From a virus, in IMG/VR virus record IMGVR_UViG_3300025151_000375, positions 1-21,010 of that record: 21,010 nucleotides of DNA. The stretch is one strand, 5' to 3'. Made by a program: the position numbers and the translations under genes. This document shows positions 6,300 through 14,072 of this stretch, in pieces; the stretch's first letter is position 1, and every line of letters begins with the position of its first letter. The notes beneath the pieces are model-generated. The model saw only the letters and a list, made by a program, of their open reading frames with translations, was not told the origin of the DNA and ran no database searches.

Positions 6300-9200
6300 A
6301 TGGCTGGTATTAGTCCTTTATACACTCAAGAGCAAGAGCAATTAGGTGTAAGTAGTCTTTATTCAGGCAATAAAGCTACAAAAATAAGTCCTTTGTATAC
6401 AGGAGATCAAACAACTAAAAATCTTCCTATGCTATCAATGGAAGAAATAGATCCTGATTTTCAGGAATCTATACCTGAAGAAACAGTTACTATTGAAGAA
6501 GCAGAGGATGAACCTGAGTTTGACGAGACACAAGAGCAAGGGCAGACTACAATATATACGGCTGAAGATGACTTAGAGTCTCCTGTTGACGATGTGGATA
6601 GTATGCAGTATGATGCAGAAACTTTACTCCCACCAGAATTGCCAGAAGATGAACCTGATGATTTAGAAGCTGCGCAAGCTGAAAGAACACCACTAGAAAT
6701 TCTAGACGATGCCTTTGCTAGATTTGAAGAAAGTATCAAGTCTGGTGAAGAGTACGAAAAGACTATAAAAACAAGTGAATTTGCTGCAAGAACACAACTA
6801 GAGCAACGAGAGGGCGCAGAGGCTATAAGTATGCGTGTGTTCTCTGATCCAAATCTACGTCAATATCTAGATGAAAAAACTGAAGCAGAAATAATGGCAA
6901 ACGTAGAATCGTTTGGAGGCACTACACTTCTTTCAAGCGATGAAGAGATTACAGTAGAAGCTATTACTAATCAAAAATTAGAAACACTACAAAAGAACTA
7001 CGACAAAACAAAAGCGTATTTAGAAAGTAGAAACTTTGTAACTAGCAATCTATCTGAAGTACTTATAACTGCAGTAGATTCTGGTTTTCTTACCCTTCCC
7101 CAACTCAATGCTATCGTACTAGGCGATGAATTTATTAACCCTGCTACTGCAGTAGTAGAGGTTCCACACTATTTTGCTGATGTACAAGAGAACATACGTG
7201 ATGGCGAATACGGCTCTGCCGCTTTTAACACTGGGCTTGCCGCATTAAACATGGCTGCTGCGCTACCCCTTACACGAGTAGTGCAAAAAGGTGTAAATAA
7301 AGTTTGGAGTACGTTATCAGGTGGCGGTAAAGCGCATGGCGAAATTATAGAGGCCGCAGCCAATGAAGCTAAACTGTATGACGAAAAGGTAGCAGCAGCA
7401 AGAAAAGTAGCAAATGATAACAAAGAAACACGTACACAATTAATTCGTGAAATGGAAGAAAACCTGTCACCAAAAGATGGGGCAGGTAATATTATAGAAG
7501 ACCAAAGGATAAAAATATCTAAAGAATTAGAGGATGGTAATTTAGAACTTGATCCAGCATTAGTACGGGCTGCAGGTACTAAAAAGATTAGTGAATACTA
7601 CAGTGACATGGGTTATGTAGGCAATGATGGTAAGACTGTAAAACTTACTGACTATGCAATTAATGATAGCGCACTGGCACTCCCTATCCTTGATCCAGAC
7701 AAAATGGATATCTTTGTTGCCACAGTAATAGATCTGAAAAGTAACCCTAAGTTTGCAGAAAAATTAAATAAAAAAGGGCAGAGGCTTGTTGACAATATAT
7801 TTGATCTTACTTTGGAAAAAGACCTACTGGCCTCAGAAGAGTTACTAGACGTTTTAAATAAAAACGGATTGACTTTTGAAGAATATGTTCTTGGTGTAGT
7901 TGGCTCTGGTTCTCAGGCAGGTAAATTACTAAACCGTCTATCTACTATTAAACGTATAAAGCCAAAGTCCTTAAAAGAACAACAAGAAATAGAGGCAAAA
8001 ATTGCAACACAAAATGCTCTAGGCAAGATGTGGAATGGTTCTGTGTTACGTACTGAAAATATTCGTAGGGGTTTGATGGTTTCATCACTGGCAACAGCCA
8101 TGCGTAACTACCAATCTGCATTAATACGTGCGCCTATGGAATCTCTGTCTGATGTTATGGACACTGCAATACTGACATATGGTAACTCCCGTCATGCAGG
8201 TGACTCTCGCGCCAAAGCGTTAGTCAAATTTCATAACTCAGTCAACCCACTTGTTCGTGATGGCACATGGTCAGGATCTTTGAATAATCTGCGTTACATG
8301 TTCTATGATCAAGGACGTGCAGAAGAGTTCACAGACTACATACTTGACAGACCAGAGCTTGCTGAACAGTTTGAGAGAATGTTTAACAGTATTGGAGAGA
8401 TTCAAAAGGCAACGGGTAGGGGTCAAGCCACATCTAAAATGGGCCATGCAATTGACAAAGTAATGTCACGTGCGGAAGACTTTGCTTGGGCAGTCAATGC
8501 CCCTAACCGTTGGCAAGAGCACATGATTAGACGTGCTACATTTATGGCTGAACTTGAGAGACAAGTAAAAGTTAAATGGGGTGGAGACTTACAGACTATT
8601 ATTAAAGAGGGCAGAATACAGGAGTTGTTAAATGACGCTCCCACAGTTCGCCCAGAGGATGGTGAGTCTTTTATAAATCTTATAGAAACCGCCACAACTA
8701 AAGCACTTGATGTTACCTATGCATTACCGCCTGATCTTGAAGCATTTAAAATGATGTCTGAGTTCATTACAAAAACAGGTGCTACAGTTATAATACCTTT
8801 CCCACGTTTTATGTTTAGGTCAATGGAATATATGGGTCAAAACGTAGGTGGTATAGGGCAGGTTGCATTTAGAAAAGCAATGTTTAAAGAGGCACGTGAA
8901 GCAGGTTTAACTGCACGTGACAGGCAAGATATAACTCGTAACCTTGTAGGTCTAGCAGCTATGTCGGGCATGTACCAGTATTACACCAGTGAACATGCTA
9001 CAGAAGACTACACAATGATGGCGTATGAGGATAAACAGGTAGATATTACAGCACAATATCCGCTTAGACAATTTTCTTGGGTAGTAAATCTGGCAAAAAG
9101 AGTAAATGAAGGAACTGAAGACACTTGGAGCGGCCTCAATATGGAAGAGATAACGGAAACGTTTCTTGGTACTGCAGCCAGAACAGGTGTAGGCAACGTA

Positions 9201-10109
9201 TTTATTGATGAAATGACAGAGCTAATAAAAGGCACGGAAGATATTATTGATGAAAATAGACGTGCTAAAACAATAGGTCGTTTGCTAGGTCAGTATACCA
9301 ACACATTCTTAACTCCAGTGTTTCAAATGACTGAAGCACAAAGAGTTTCTGGCAGAAGAACAGGTGAAGCCAAAGACTTTTCTGGTAGTATCCCAAACAT
9401 TGAAGTTCAAATGCAGGAACTGGAACAGATCAGACAACAGTTTGGTAAGAACAGCCCAGAGGCACAGGAAGCAGAGGCAAGGCTGACACAAATGCCCTAT
9501 ACGGAAAGTACATTTATGCGTAGTTTCTACGAGCAGATGGCTAGACGTGGATTAGCTGCACCATCTTTTGAAGAAGAACTACCTAACCGTGTTACAATTG
9601 ATCAGGGTCAGGTAGAAAGACCAGACACTGCAACAAGATTATATTCTGGTATAACTATAATGGATAGGGATTCTGACACACGAAACTATTTAAAACAAAT
9701 AGGTTTTGCTGATGCTACGTATGAGCTAGGTAGTAAATCTAGAATACCAGAAAATAGACTTGCAGAAAACGAGTTTATCAGTAACTTGTTTCCTTTAATT
9801 GTAGACGCAGCAAAAGTTTTTGCAGAAGATCAGCATACACGCAAAAGAAATCAGAATGTAGCCGCACGTAAATTTATACGTGAGGGTGCGGAAATGCTTC
9901 GTCAAGAATTTAATGATCCAAACTTGGGGTCTGCTGATCAAAGGTCAATCATTGCTGATAGTATGCGTAGGCTTTCTGCTGACGATAGAAAGTACGGCAT
10001 AATGCGGTTCAAAGAAATGAATAATGGGAGGTTGCCAAGGTTAACAAGTTTAGAAGATCTGCTCATGCTTCTAGAGTTAAGTAAGGTAAAAATGTTTGAT
10101 GATTTATAA
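6300..10109 (+). CDS. Large internal-virion-like protein, 1269 residues
   Basis: The longest gene of the window and the last of its block. The N-terminus has three copies of (I/V)-S-(P/S)-L-Y-(T/S), at residues 4, 17 and 29. A very acidic disordered stretch (about 48-128) follows, then helical regions and a hydrophobic Ala-rich segment (about 304-328, GSAAFNTGLAALNMAAALPL). A long, mostly helical core begins near residue 588 (RGLMVSSLATAMRNYQSALIR). It includes the conserved-looking stretch AEDFAWAVNAPNRWQEHMIRR and the hydrophobic IIPFPRFMFRSMEYMGQ. I see no lysozyme or transglycosylase motif. Size, position and helical, partly membrane-active composition match large internal virion proteins of podoviruses. 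No sequence motif proves the role. The stop lies four bases before the terminator stem. Confidence 0.8.
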   Translation: MAGISPLYTQEQEQLGVSSLYSGNKATKISPLYTGDQTTKNLPMLSMEEIDPDFQESIPEETVTIEEAEDEPEFDETQEQGQTTIYTAEDDLESPVDDVDSMQYDAETLLPPELPEDEPDDLEAAQAERTPLEILDDAFARFEESIKSGEEYEKTIKTSEFAARTQLEQREGAEAISMRVFSDPNLRQYLDEKTEAEIMANVESFGGTTLLSSDEEITVEAITNQKLETLQKNYDKTKAYLESRNFVTSNLSEVLITAVDSGFLTLPQLNAIVLGDEFINPATAVVEVPHYFADVQENIRDGEYGSAAFNTGLAALNMAAALPLTRVVQKGVNKVWSTLSGGGKAHGEIIEAAANEAKLYDEKVAAARKVANDNKETRTQLIREMEENLSPKDGAGNIIEDQRIKISKELEDGNLELDPALVRAAGTKKISEYYSDMGYVGNDGKTVKLTDYAINDSALALPILDPDKMDIFVATVIDLKSNPKFAEKLNKKGQRLVDNIFDLTLEKDLLASEELLDVLNKNGLTFEEYVLGVVGSGSQAGKLLNRLSTIKRIKPKSLKEQQEIEAKIATQNALGKMWNGSVLRTENIRRGLMVSSLATAMRNYQSALIRAPMESLSDVMDTAILTYGNSRHAGDSRAKALVKFHNSVNPLVRDGTWSGSLNNLRYMFYDQGRAEEFTDYILDRPELAEQFERMFNSIGEIQKATGRGQATSKMGHAIDKVMSRAEDFAWAVNAPNRWQEHMIRRATFMAELERQVKVKWGGDLQTIIKEGRIQELLNDAPTVRPEDGESFINLIETATTKALDVTYALPPDLEAFKMMSEFITKTGATVIIPFPRFMFRSMEYMGQNVGGIGQVAFRKAMFKEAREAGLTARDRQDITRNLVGLAAMSGMYQYYTSEHATEDYTMMAYEDKQVDITAQYPLRQFSWVVNLAKRVNEGTEDTWSGLNMEEITETFLGTAARTGVGNVFIDEMTELIKGTEDIIDENRRAKTIGRLLGQYTNTFLTPVFQMTEAQRVSGRRTGEAKDFSGSIPNIEVQMQELEQIRQQFGKNSPEAQEAEARLTQMPYTESTFMRSFYEQMARRGLAAPSFEEELPNRVTIDQGQVERPDTATRLYSGITIMDRDSDTRNYLKQIGFADATYELGSKSRIPENRLAENEFISNLFPLIVDAAKVFAEDQHTRKRNQNVAARKFIREGAEMLRQEFNDPNLGSADQRSIIADSMRRLSADDRKYGIMRFKEMNNGRLPRLTSLEDLLMLLELSKVKMFDDL
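6309..6401 (+). repeat. Three N-terminal (I/V)S(P/S)LY(T/S) motifs
   Basis: Within the first 34 codons of the 1269-residue protein the motifs ISPLYT, VSSLYS and ISPLYT occur at residues 4, 17 and 29, spaced 13 and 12 residues. They lie just before a long acidic disordered region, a usual place for short linear docking motifs. The partner is unknown. Confidence 0.7.
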
Positions 10110-10112
10110 ATC

Positions 10113-10140
10113 AGGGGGCCGTTAAGCCCCCTTCTTTTTT
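10113..10140 (+). terminator. Intrinsic terminator between the convergent blocks
   Basis: AGGGGGC (10113-10119) pairs perfectly with GCCCCCT (10126-10132) around a six-base loop. A T-rich tail (TTCTTTTTT, to 10140) follows on the plus strand, so this is a strong Rho-independent terminator for the virion block. Read on the minus strand the same stem is followed by only a weak T-rich stretch (TGATTTATAA), so termination of the replication operon here would be less efficient. The stop codon of the 43-residue minus-strand ORF lies in the loop. Confidence 0.9.
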
Positions 10141-10253
10141 AGCTGTTCAATGAACCTCTCTAACATTTTTATTAGCTCTTCACGTAACTGATCGACATTG
10201 CTATCATTGTTACGCTGCTGTAGAAACTGCTTTGCCTCTTCTTCCAAGCTCAT
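10122..10253 (-). CDS. 43-residue charged helical ORF ending in the terminator
   Basis: ATG at 10253 to TAA at 10124-10122. The product is rich in Glu, Lys, Gln and Leu and looks like one amphipathic helix (EEEAKQFLQQ, LREELIKMLERFIEQLKKK). It overlaps the end of the RMF-like gene by 44 bases in a different frame and has no good Shine-Dalgarno sequence, so translation would depend on coupling. Its stop codon falls inside the terminator loop. The leucine spacing and position at the end of the operon support a real gene, but it may be fortuitous. Function is unknown. Confidence 0.5.
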   Translation of the reverse strand: MSLEEEAKQFLQQRNNDSNVDQLREELIKMLERFIEQLKKKGA

Positions 10254-10449
10254 ATTTTTTTATCCGTTCTAGCTGCTCAAAGTAGGCTTTGTTAAAGCCT
10301 CTCTCCCATTCACGGTGCTGCATTGTATCCGTATGGAATGGATTCCAAACCTTACCACGTTTGAAAGCTGTATAGCCTTGATCAAACTGAAATTTGAGAG
10401 GGGCATCGTACTTACCCAAACCACGTGCTTTTCTTGATTGTTTCTGCAT
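10210..10449 (-). CDS. RMF-like small protein
   Basis: A 79-residue basic protein. Residues 24-56 match the pattern of ribosome modulation factor: G25-Y26-x-A28-x3-G32, then N36-P37, then R46-x-W48-x2-G51-F52-x2-A55. RMF of Escherichia coli has GY.A...G, CPY and W..GWR.A in the same order and nearly the same spacing. Cellular RMF helps form hibernating 100S ribosomes; small phage and plasmid proteins with this fold exist with unclear roles. This one has an Asn-Pro where RMF has Cys-Pro and a longer basic C-terminal tail. AAGGAG precedes the ATG with good spacing. Ribosome binding is inferred from the pattern alone; it could be an RMF-fold protein with another target. Confidence 0.75.
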   Translation of the reverse strand: MQKQSRKARGLGKYDAPLKFQFDQGYTAFKRGKVWNPFHTDTMQHREWERGFNKAYFEQLERIKKYELGRRGKAVSTAA

Positions 10450-10460
10450 AGTAAATCTCC

Positions 10461-10934
10461 TTATGCTATTTCCAGTTTATAATCGGCATGTTCCTGCAAG
10501 AACTCCAGTGGTAGAATTGTCATAAGATCACCACGATTTGGACGTGTGTGTAATCCCCATTCTCCACGATAGTATTCTTTGCATTTTTCTCTGATAGTAT
10601 CAATAATTTTTTCAGGGTTTACTAGGTAAAAGTATTTGTGTGTCTTTATTGCCACATATCTATCAACACTATTAGGTACACCCCACCCGTCTTTGGACTT
10701 CCATTGAGGTGGGCGCTTTACCGTAACCAACTCCCACCAAATGGTATCATCTACAGGCCCATTCCTGTATTTACGTTTGGCTGCTTTTACATCTACCCTT
10801 CCAAACTCCTTGTCCAAGACATCCCAATGTTCGTGTATATCTTCATCTCGTGTAGCTTTACGAACAATGTTTTCCCCACGGAGAGCAATAAATTCCTGCT
10901 CTGCCTCTGTACCTTCACGCATAGATTTAGTCAT
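10461..10934 (-). CDS. Putative PD-(D/E)XK-type nuclease-like protein
   Basis: A 157-residue protein with an N-terminal helix containing EAEQEF, then HWDVLD (Asp38) and RVDVKAAKR (Asp48-x-Lys50), then a strand (TIWWELVTVK). A Glu-bearing helix, an Asp and a D-x-K on adjacent strands are the order of the PD-(D/E)XK nuclease core. The C-terminal half is rich in aromatic residues (YRGEWGL, HKYFYLVNP). Candidate roles are Holliday-junction or host-DNA cleavage, but the motif is short and I cannot name a family. A good AAGGAG sequence precedes the ATG. It sits between the ribonucleotide reductase and RMF-like genes in the same operon. Nuclease assignment is tentative. Confidence 0.65.
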   Translation of the reverse strand: MTKSMREGTEAEQEFIALRGENIVRKATRDEDIHEHWDVLDKEFGRVDVKAAKRKYRNGPVDDTIWWELVTVKRPPQWKSKDGWGVPNSVDRYVAIKTHKYFYLVNPEKIIDTIREKCKEYYRGEWGLHTRPNRGDLMTILPLEFLQEHADYKLEIA

Positions 10935-10952
10935 ACCTAATCTCCTTTTCTG

Positions 10953-12692
10953 CTATTCACACTTTCGTAGTCCAGTTTCTATATCATAGTAGCAAGCAGT
11001 GCCTTCGTCAACAAAATCTTTTGTTTCCTCTACTATTTCTTCTTCCGCTATATCCTCTGAGGTAGAAGCATTCAGAATGCCATAGCGTTTACCTGATGCG
11101 CGGAACGTAGTACATCCAGATGCACCACCTTCGTATGCTTGCATGTACACATCCTTAAACTCTTCCCACGAAACATCATCACCAACATTACATGTCTTTG
11201 AACAGGCACTGTCTACGTACTTGCTTGCAGCATTGAGCACCTTGACGTGATCAAACACTGAAAGGTCGTTTGCAGTCCTGCCGTTCACCCCAAAGACACG
11301 GTAGCCGTAGTCTTCTACTCGCTCTGTTTGAGGTCCATCGAATGTGATAATGGTTCTGTCGTAATAGTAGGAGAAGACAGGTTCGATTCCGCTTGAGATG
11401 TTGTCTGCGGAGAGACTAATGGTTCCTGTGGGGGCCACAGAAAGTAGATGGCTGTTACGAATGCCATAAGCAGCAATATCTTCCCTAATTTCGTCTGGTA
11501 AAGTTTGCGCAAACTCAGAATCCAAGAAACGCATGTCGAACATAGGGAACGGACCTTTCTCCAAGGCCAAAGAAATAGAACTTTTATATGCTGTATCACG
11601 TATTGTCTCCATAATTATTTCTAATTGGGCAATAAACTCAGGTGATCCATAGTCAAATCCTAATGCTTCAATCGCATTGGCAACACCTGTTACTCCCAAA
11701 CCCATGCGGCGTTTGGCTTTCGCCTCTTGTTCCTGTTGATGCAATGGATACACCGCACGATCCACTACATTATCCATAGCACGTACAACATGTGGAATGT
11801 CATTACGCAACTGATTGATATTAAACACATATTTATCATTTATCTCAACAATGTATTTAGCCAAGTTAAAAGAACCCAACAAACATGCACCGTTTGGTGG
11901 CAATGGCTGCTCTCCACAAGGGTTTGTTGCTGCAATAGTTTCACAGTAACGTAGATTATTCTTTCTGTTTATTCTATCAATGAATAGAATCCCAGGTTCT
12001 GCCCAATCCCATGTGCTACGTAGAATGTCATCCCACAAAGCACGAGCACTGATAGTCTTGTAGATATGTCCTTCAAATACTAGGTCAAAGTCACTGTCGG
12101 ACTTTACAGCTTCCATGAACTTGTCCGTAACACCTACAGATACATTGAAGTTTGTTAGGTCAGTACTGTTGTTCTTTGCACGTACAAACTCTTCAATGTC
12201 GGGATGATCAACACGTAACACACCCATTTGTGCTCCACGTCTGTGTCCTGCACTTGAGATTGTGCCACACACCGCATCAAACACATTCATAAAAGAGATA
12301 GGTCCAGAGGACTTGCTCTCTAGGCTGCGTATCATGGCCCCTCGTGGGCGTAACGTAGAGAAGTCATACCCTATACCACCCCCAAGTCTCATAGTCTCAG
12401 CGGCCCTTGTAGCGGCTTCCATGATGCCTTGCATACTATCCCTGATAGTCATGGATACGTAGCAATTGTATGGAGTCACACGTCTTGGTGATCCCATTGC
12501 TGACTGTACACGCCCTGCAGGTAAGAACCTTTGGTTGTACAGAATGTTTCTAAAATTAGAAAAGTGTGCTTCATCATCTTTCAGTGCTTCAGCTACACGT
12601 GTCATCGCTTCTTTAAATGTTTCGTTTTTACCACGATATTTCATGGCATGTATCTCTTCTGAGATGTTCAGTGTTGGTCCATAAGTTTCCAT
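10953..12692 (-). CDS. nrdJ: Adenosylcobalamin-dependent (class II) ribonucleoside reductase
   Basis: Reduces ribonucleotides to deoxyribonucleotides using a cobalamin-generated thiyl radical. The active-site signature NPCGEQPLPPNGACLLGS is present. N257, C259 (thiyl) and E261 form the catalytic triad. C270, eleven residues after C259, and C77 (YNCYVS) fit the substrate-reducing disulfide pair. GGGIGYDFS (104-112) and PTGTISL (421-427) are typical barrel loops. Two cysteines at the C-terminus (C567, C578) could pass electrons from thioredoxin or glutaredoxin. At 579 residues it is shorter than most bacterial class II enzymes and has no ATP cone, as in compact phage forms. No partner subunit gene is nearby, consistent with class II. 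It needs host B12. GGAG in the end of the 52-residue ORF serves as its ribosome binding site. Confidence 0.96.
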   Translation of the reverse strand: METYGPTLNISEEIHAMKYRGKNETFKEAMTRVAEALKDDEAHFSNFRNILYNQRFLPAGRVQSAMGSPRRVTPYNCYVSMTIRDSMQGIMEAATRAAETMRLGGGIGYDFSTLRPRGAMIRSLESKSSGPISFMNVFDAVCGTISSAGHRRGAQMGVLRVDHPDIEEFVRAKNNSTDLTNFNVSVGVTDKFMEAVKSDSDFDLVFEGHIYKTISARALWDDILRSTWDWAEPGILFIDRINRKNNLRYCETIAATNPCGEQPLPPNGACLLGSFNLAKYIVEINDKYVFNINQLRNDIPHVVRAMDNVVDRAVYPLHQQEQEAKAKRRMGLGVTGVANAIEALGFDYGSPEFIAQLEIIMETIRDTAYKSSISLALEKGPFPMFDMRFLDSEFAQTLPDEIREDIAAYGIRNSHLLSVAPTGTISLSADNISSGIEPVFSYYYDRTIITFDGPQTERVEDYGYRVFGVNGRTANDLSVFDHVKVLNAASKYVDSACSKTCNVGDDVSWEEFKDVYMQAYEGGASGCTTFRASGKRYGILNASTSEDIAEEEIVEETKDFVDEGTACYYDIETGLRKCE

Positions 12693-12697
12693 ATTAT

Positions 12698-12856
12698 TTA
12701 CTCCGTTATTATTTTTATTGACTTAATCGACATACCGTCTACATCGTGAATAAGATTATGTACTGTCTCATTCACGTCCTCTTCTACCATACCATCTACA
12801 GGTATTGGGTAATCATCTTCATCCAGTTCTACTGTTAAAAAGATCTTTACTATCAT
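12698..12856 (-). CDS. 52-residue hypothetical protein upstream of nrdJ
   Basis: An intact small frame, ATG at 12856 and TAA at 12700-12698. It is preceded by GAGGAA (12861-12866) four bases upstream and ends five bases before the nrdJ start, supplying that gene's Shine-Dalgarno sequence. The product is acidic with a beta-alpha-beta look: a strand MIVKIFLTVEL, an acidic stretch with DDYPIPVDG, a helix VNETVHNLIHDV, and a final strand SIKSIKIIT. The alternating hydrophobic residues and lack of rare features suggest a real folded protein. It overlaps the DUF3310 gene by 38 bases. Function is unknown; position suggests a link to nucleotide metabolism. Confidence 0.75.
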   Translation of the reverse strand: MIVKIFLTVELDEDDYPIPVDGMVEEDVNETVHNLIHDVDGMSIKSIKIITE

Positions 12857-13061
12857 TTTGTTCCTCAATCAATAGTTTGAGATACCACTGTGCTTTCTTT
12901 AGGTCTTCAACGCCATTCTTGTAGCGATATCTCCACAAATACTTCAGTATGTTACCCTGCAGATAGTGCTGGAAACCGTCACCAGTAGCTGCACGAATAG
13001 CATCAATGCATTCAATACCTGCTTGGTTATAGTGTGGTGGATTGTTTACTATGTCTGCCAT
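12819..13061 (-). CDS. DUF3310 family protein (related to T7 gp1.7)
   Basis: An 80-residue protein matching the DUF3310 pattern: NNPPHY (7-12), IECIDAI (16-22), F-x-x-Y-L-x-G-N-x-L-K-Y-L-W-R (30-44), KNG-x-EDLKKAQWYL (48-61). The family is common in phages. T7 gp1.7, which shares this domain, is a nucleotide kinase that phosphorylates dTMP and dGMP. This copy is close to the minimal domain length and lacks a Walker A motif, as expected for the family. Its place between the nuclease and ribonucleotide reductase genes fits a role in dNTP supply, but enzymatic activity here is inference. AAAGGAG precedes the ATG. Confidence 0.88.
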   Translation of the reverse strand: MADIVNNPPHYNQAGIECIDAIRAATGDGFQHYLQGNILKYLWRYRYKNGVEDLKKAQWYLKLLIEEQNDSKDLFNSRTG

Positions 13062-13074
13062 TCGTGTGCTCCTT

Positions 13075-13392
13075 TCAAAAGTTTACTTTAATTATATTGT
13101 CGTGTTTCTCTACGATCTCTCGCTTTCCTTTCTTCTCTTCTTCTAACACATTTTGTGTATACTTGTAAAGCATATCTCTGAACTTTTCATCATCTTCCAT
13201 CAGAGGCACTGCTGCACAAAGCATGGACCCAAGCTGCATTATATGGAAGTAATCATCTTCTGGCAGATCATTATCTTCCGAACTGGCTATACCAACAAGT
13301 AACTCACCTGTCCACGAACCCTTTTGATCAAGAAACGGAGACAGTCGTATGAGTATATCGTTGTCATCAAACTGTTGAAATATTGTACCCAT
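13075..13392 (-). CDS. Hypothetical acidic protein in the replication operon
   Basis: A 105-residue protein that I do not recognise. It starts one base after the endonuclease I stop and has a GAGG-type ribosome binding site (AGAGGATAAT before the ATG). The N-terminal half is probably beta (ILIRLSPF, WTGELLVGIA); an acidic loop (SSEDNDLPEDD) leads into a helical part (YFHIMQLGSMLCAAVPLM). The C-terminus is a charged helix (KYTQNVLEEEKKGKREIVEK) and a final hydrophobic strand (NIIKVNF). No catalytic or metal-binding motif is visible. Tight spacing to both neighbours shows it belongs to the operon. Confidence 0.75.
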   Translation of the reverse strand: MGTIFQQFDDNDILIRLSPFLDQKGSWTGELLVGIASSEDNDLPEDDYFHIMQLGSMLCAAVPLMEDDEKFRDMLYKYTQNVLEEEKKGKREIVEKHDNIIKVNF

Positions 13393-13393
13393 A

Positions 13394-13846
13394 TTATCCT
13401 CTCTTTACTTTCTTTAAAGGAAACTGGATAAACTCTGGGTGCATATTTTTACCTTTCTCCTTCAACCATTCTTGCGGTATTACACGATCACTGTACATAA
13501 ACTTATTGCGCTCACACCATAGAGCATACGTAGTCTTCGCACCCTTACTTAGCTTGCGTCTACTACTCTCAAATACGAAACGAATATCCAACTTGGGATG
13601 TTGTTTCTTGATACACATATGTTTACGTCTGTCATCTGCAGTGAACCTACCTTTTACCTCAACGATAATACCATTGGGCAAAATAAAATCTGGTGTATAG
13701 GTGCGGTACATCAAGTCTTCCCACTCTATCTTCATACATTCGTATTTGATAGGGATCTTGTGTTCCTTTAGGAAGTCTTTAACCTTGATTTCCAGACCGC
13801 TCCTATACCCGTGTTTCATGGCGGCTTTAAACTGATGGTGATTCAC
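13394..13846 (-). CDS. T7-type endonuclease I (Holliday junction resolvase)
   Basis: Cleaves branched DNA and, in T7, helps degrade host DNA and resolve replication intermediates. The match to T7 gp3 is clear along the chain: YRSGLE, TYTPDFILPNG, VEVKGRF, DDRRKH, QHPKLDIRFVFE, SSRRKLSKG and ALWCER all have counterparts. The catalytic residues known in T7 (Glu20, Asp55, Glu65, Lys67) correspond to E19, D53, E63 and K65. The 150-residue length is normal. The start is GTG at 13846, sharing one base with the TAG of the upstream gene and preceded by GGAAG at five bases. An in-frame ATG nine codons later (M10) would also keep all catalytic residues. Confidence 0.95.
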   Translation of the reverse strand: MNHHQFKAAMKHGYRSGLEIKVKDFLKEHKIPIKYECMKIEWEDLMYRTYTPDFILPNGIIVEVKGRFTADDRRKHMCIKKQHPKLDIRFVFESSRRKLSKGAKTTYALWCERNKFMYSDRVIPQEWLKEKGKNMHPEFIQFPLKKVKRG

Positions 13847-14070
13847 TAGAACTTCCAGTGAAAGTCAAGAGGTATTCCAAAGGAAGAAGTTTGTATACCT
13901 AGTTCCTTCAACTCTTGCTTAACCGCTTCGTCTGCTTCCTTACGAGCTTGCATAGCTGTACGTAATCCTGCGTACTTTGCCTCTCGCAACGCTTTCTTTT
14001 TTGCTGCAAGCTCCTGTTCCATTTCATTAATGTGATCTTGCATCTCTTTGATTTCATCATTTCCAATCAT
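13846..14070 (-). CDS. Small coiled-coil protein
   Basis: A 74-residue protein. The start at 14070 is chosen over an upstream in-frame ATG at 14184, because AAGGAG (14076-14081) lies five bases before it. The longer form would overlap the exonuclease gene by more than 100 bases. Residues 5-55 form a continuous, highly charged helix with heptad character (IKEMQDHINEMEQELAAKKK). The C-terminus is aromatic (FGIPLDFHWKF). It lies between the Cas4-like exonuclease and endonuclease I genes, two bases after the former. It could be an accessory or inhibitor of either nuclease; that is a guess from position. Confidence 0.78.
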   Translation of the reverse strand: MIGNDEIKEMQDHINEMEQELAAKKKALREAKYAGLRTAMQARKEADEAVKQELKELGIQTSSFGIPLDFHWKF

Positions 14071-14072
14071 GT

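Noticed and set aside
11315-11599. Minus-strand frame of 94 codons within nrdJ
   Set aside because: Out-of-frame shadow of a strongly conserved enzyme gene; no start signal.
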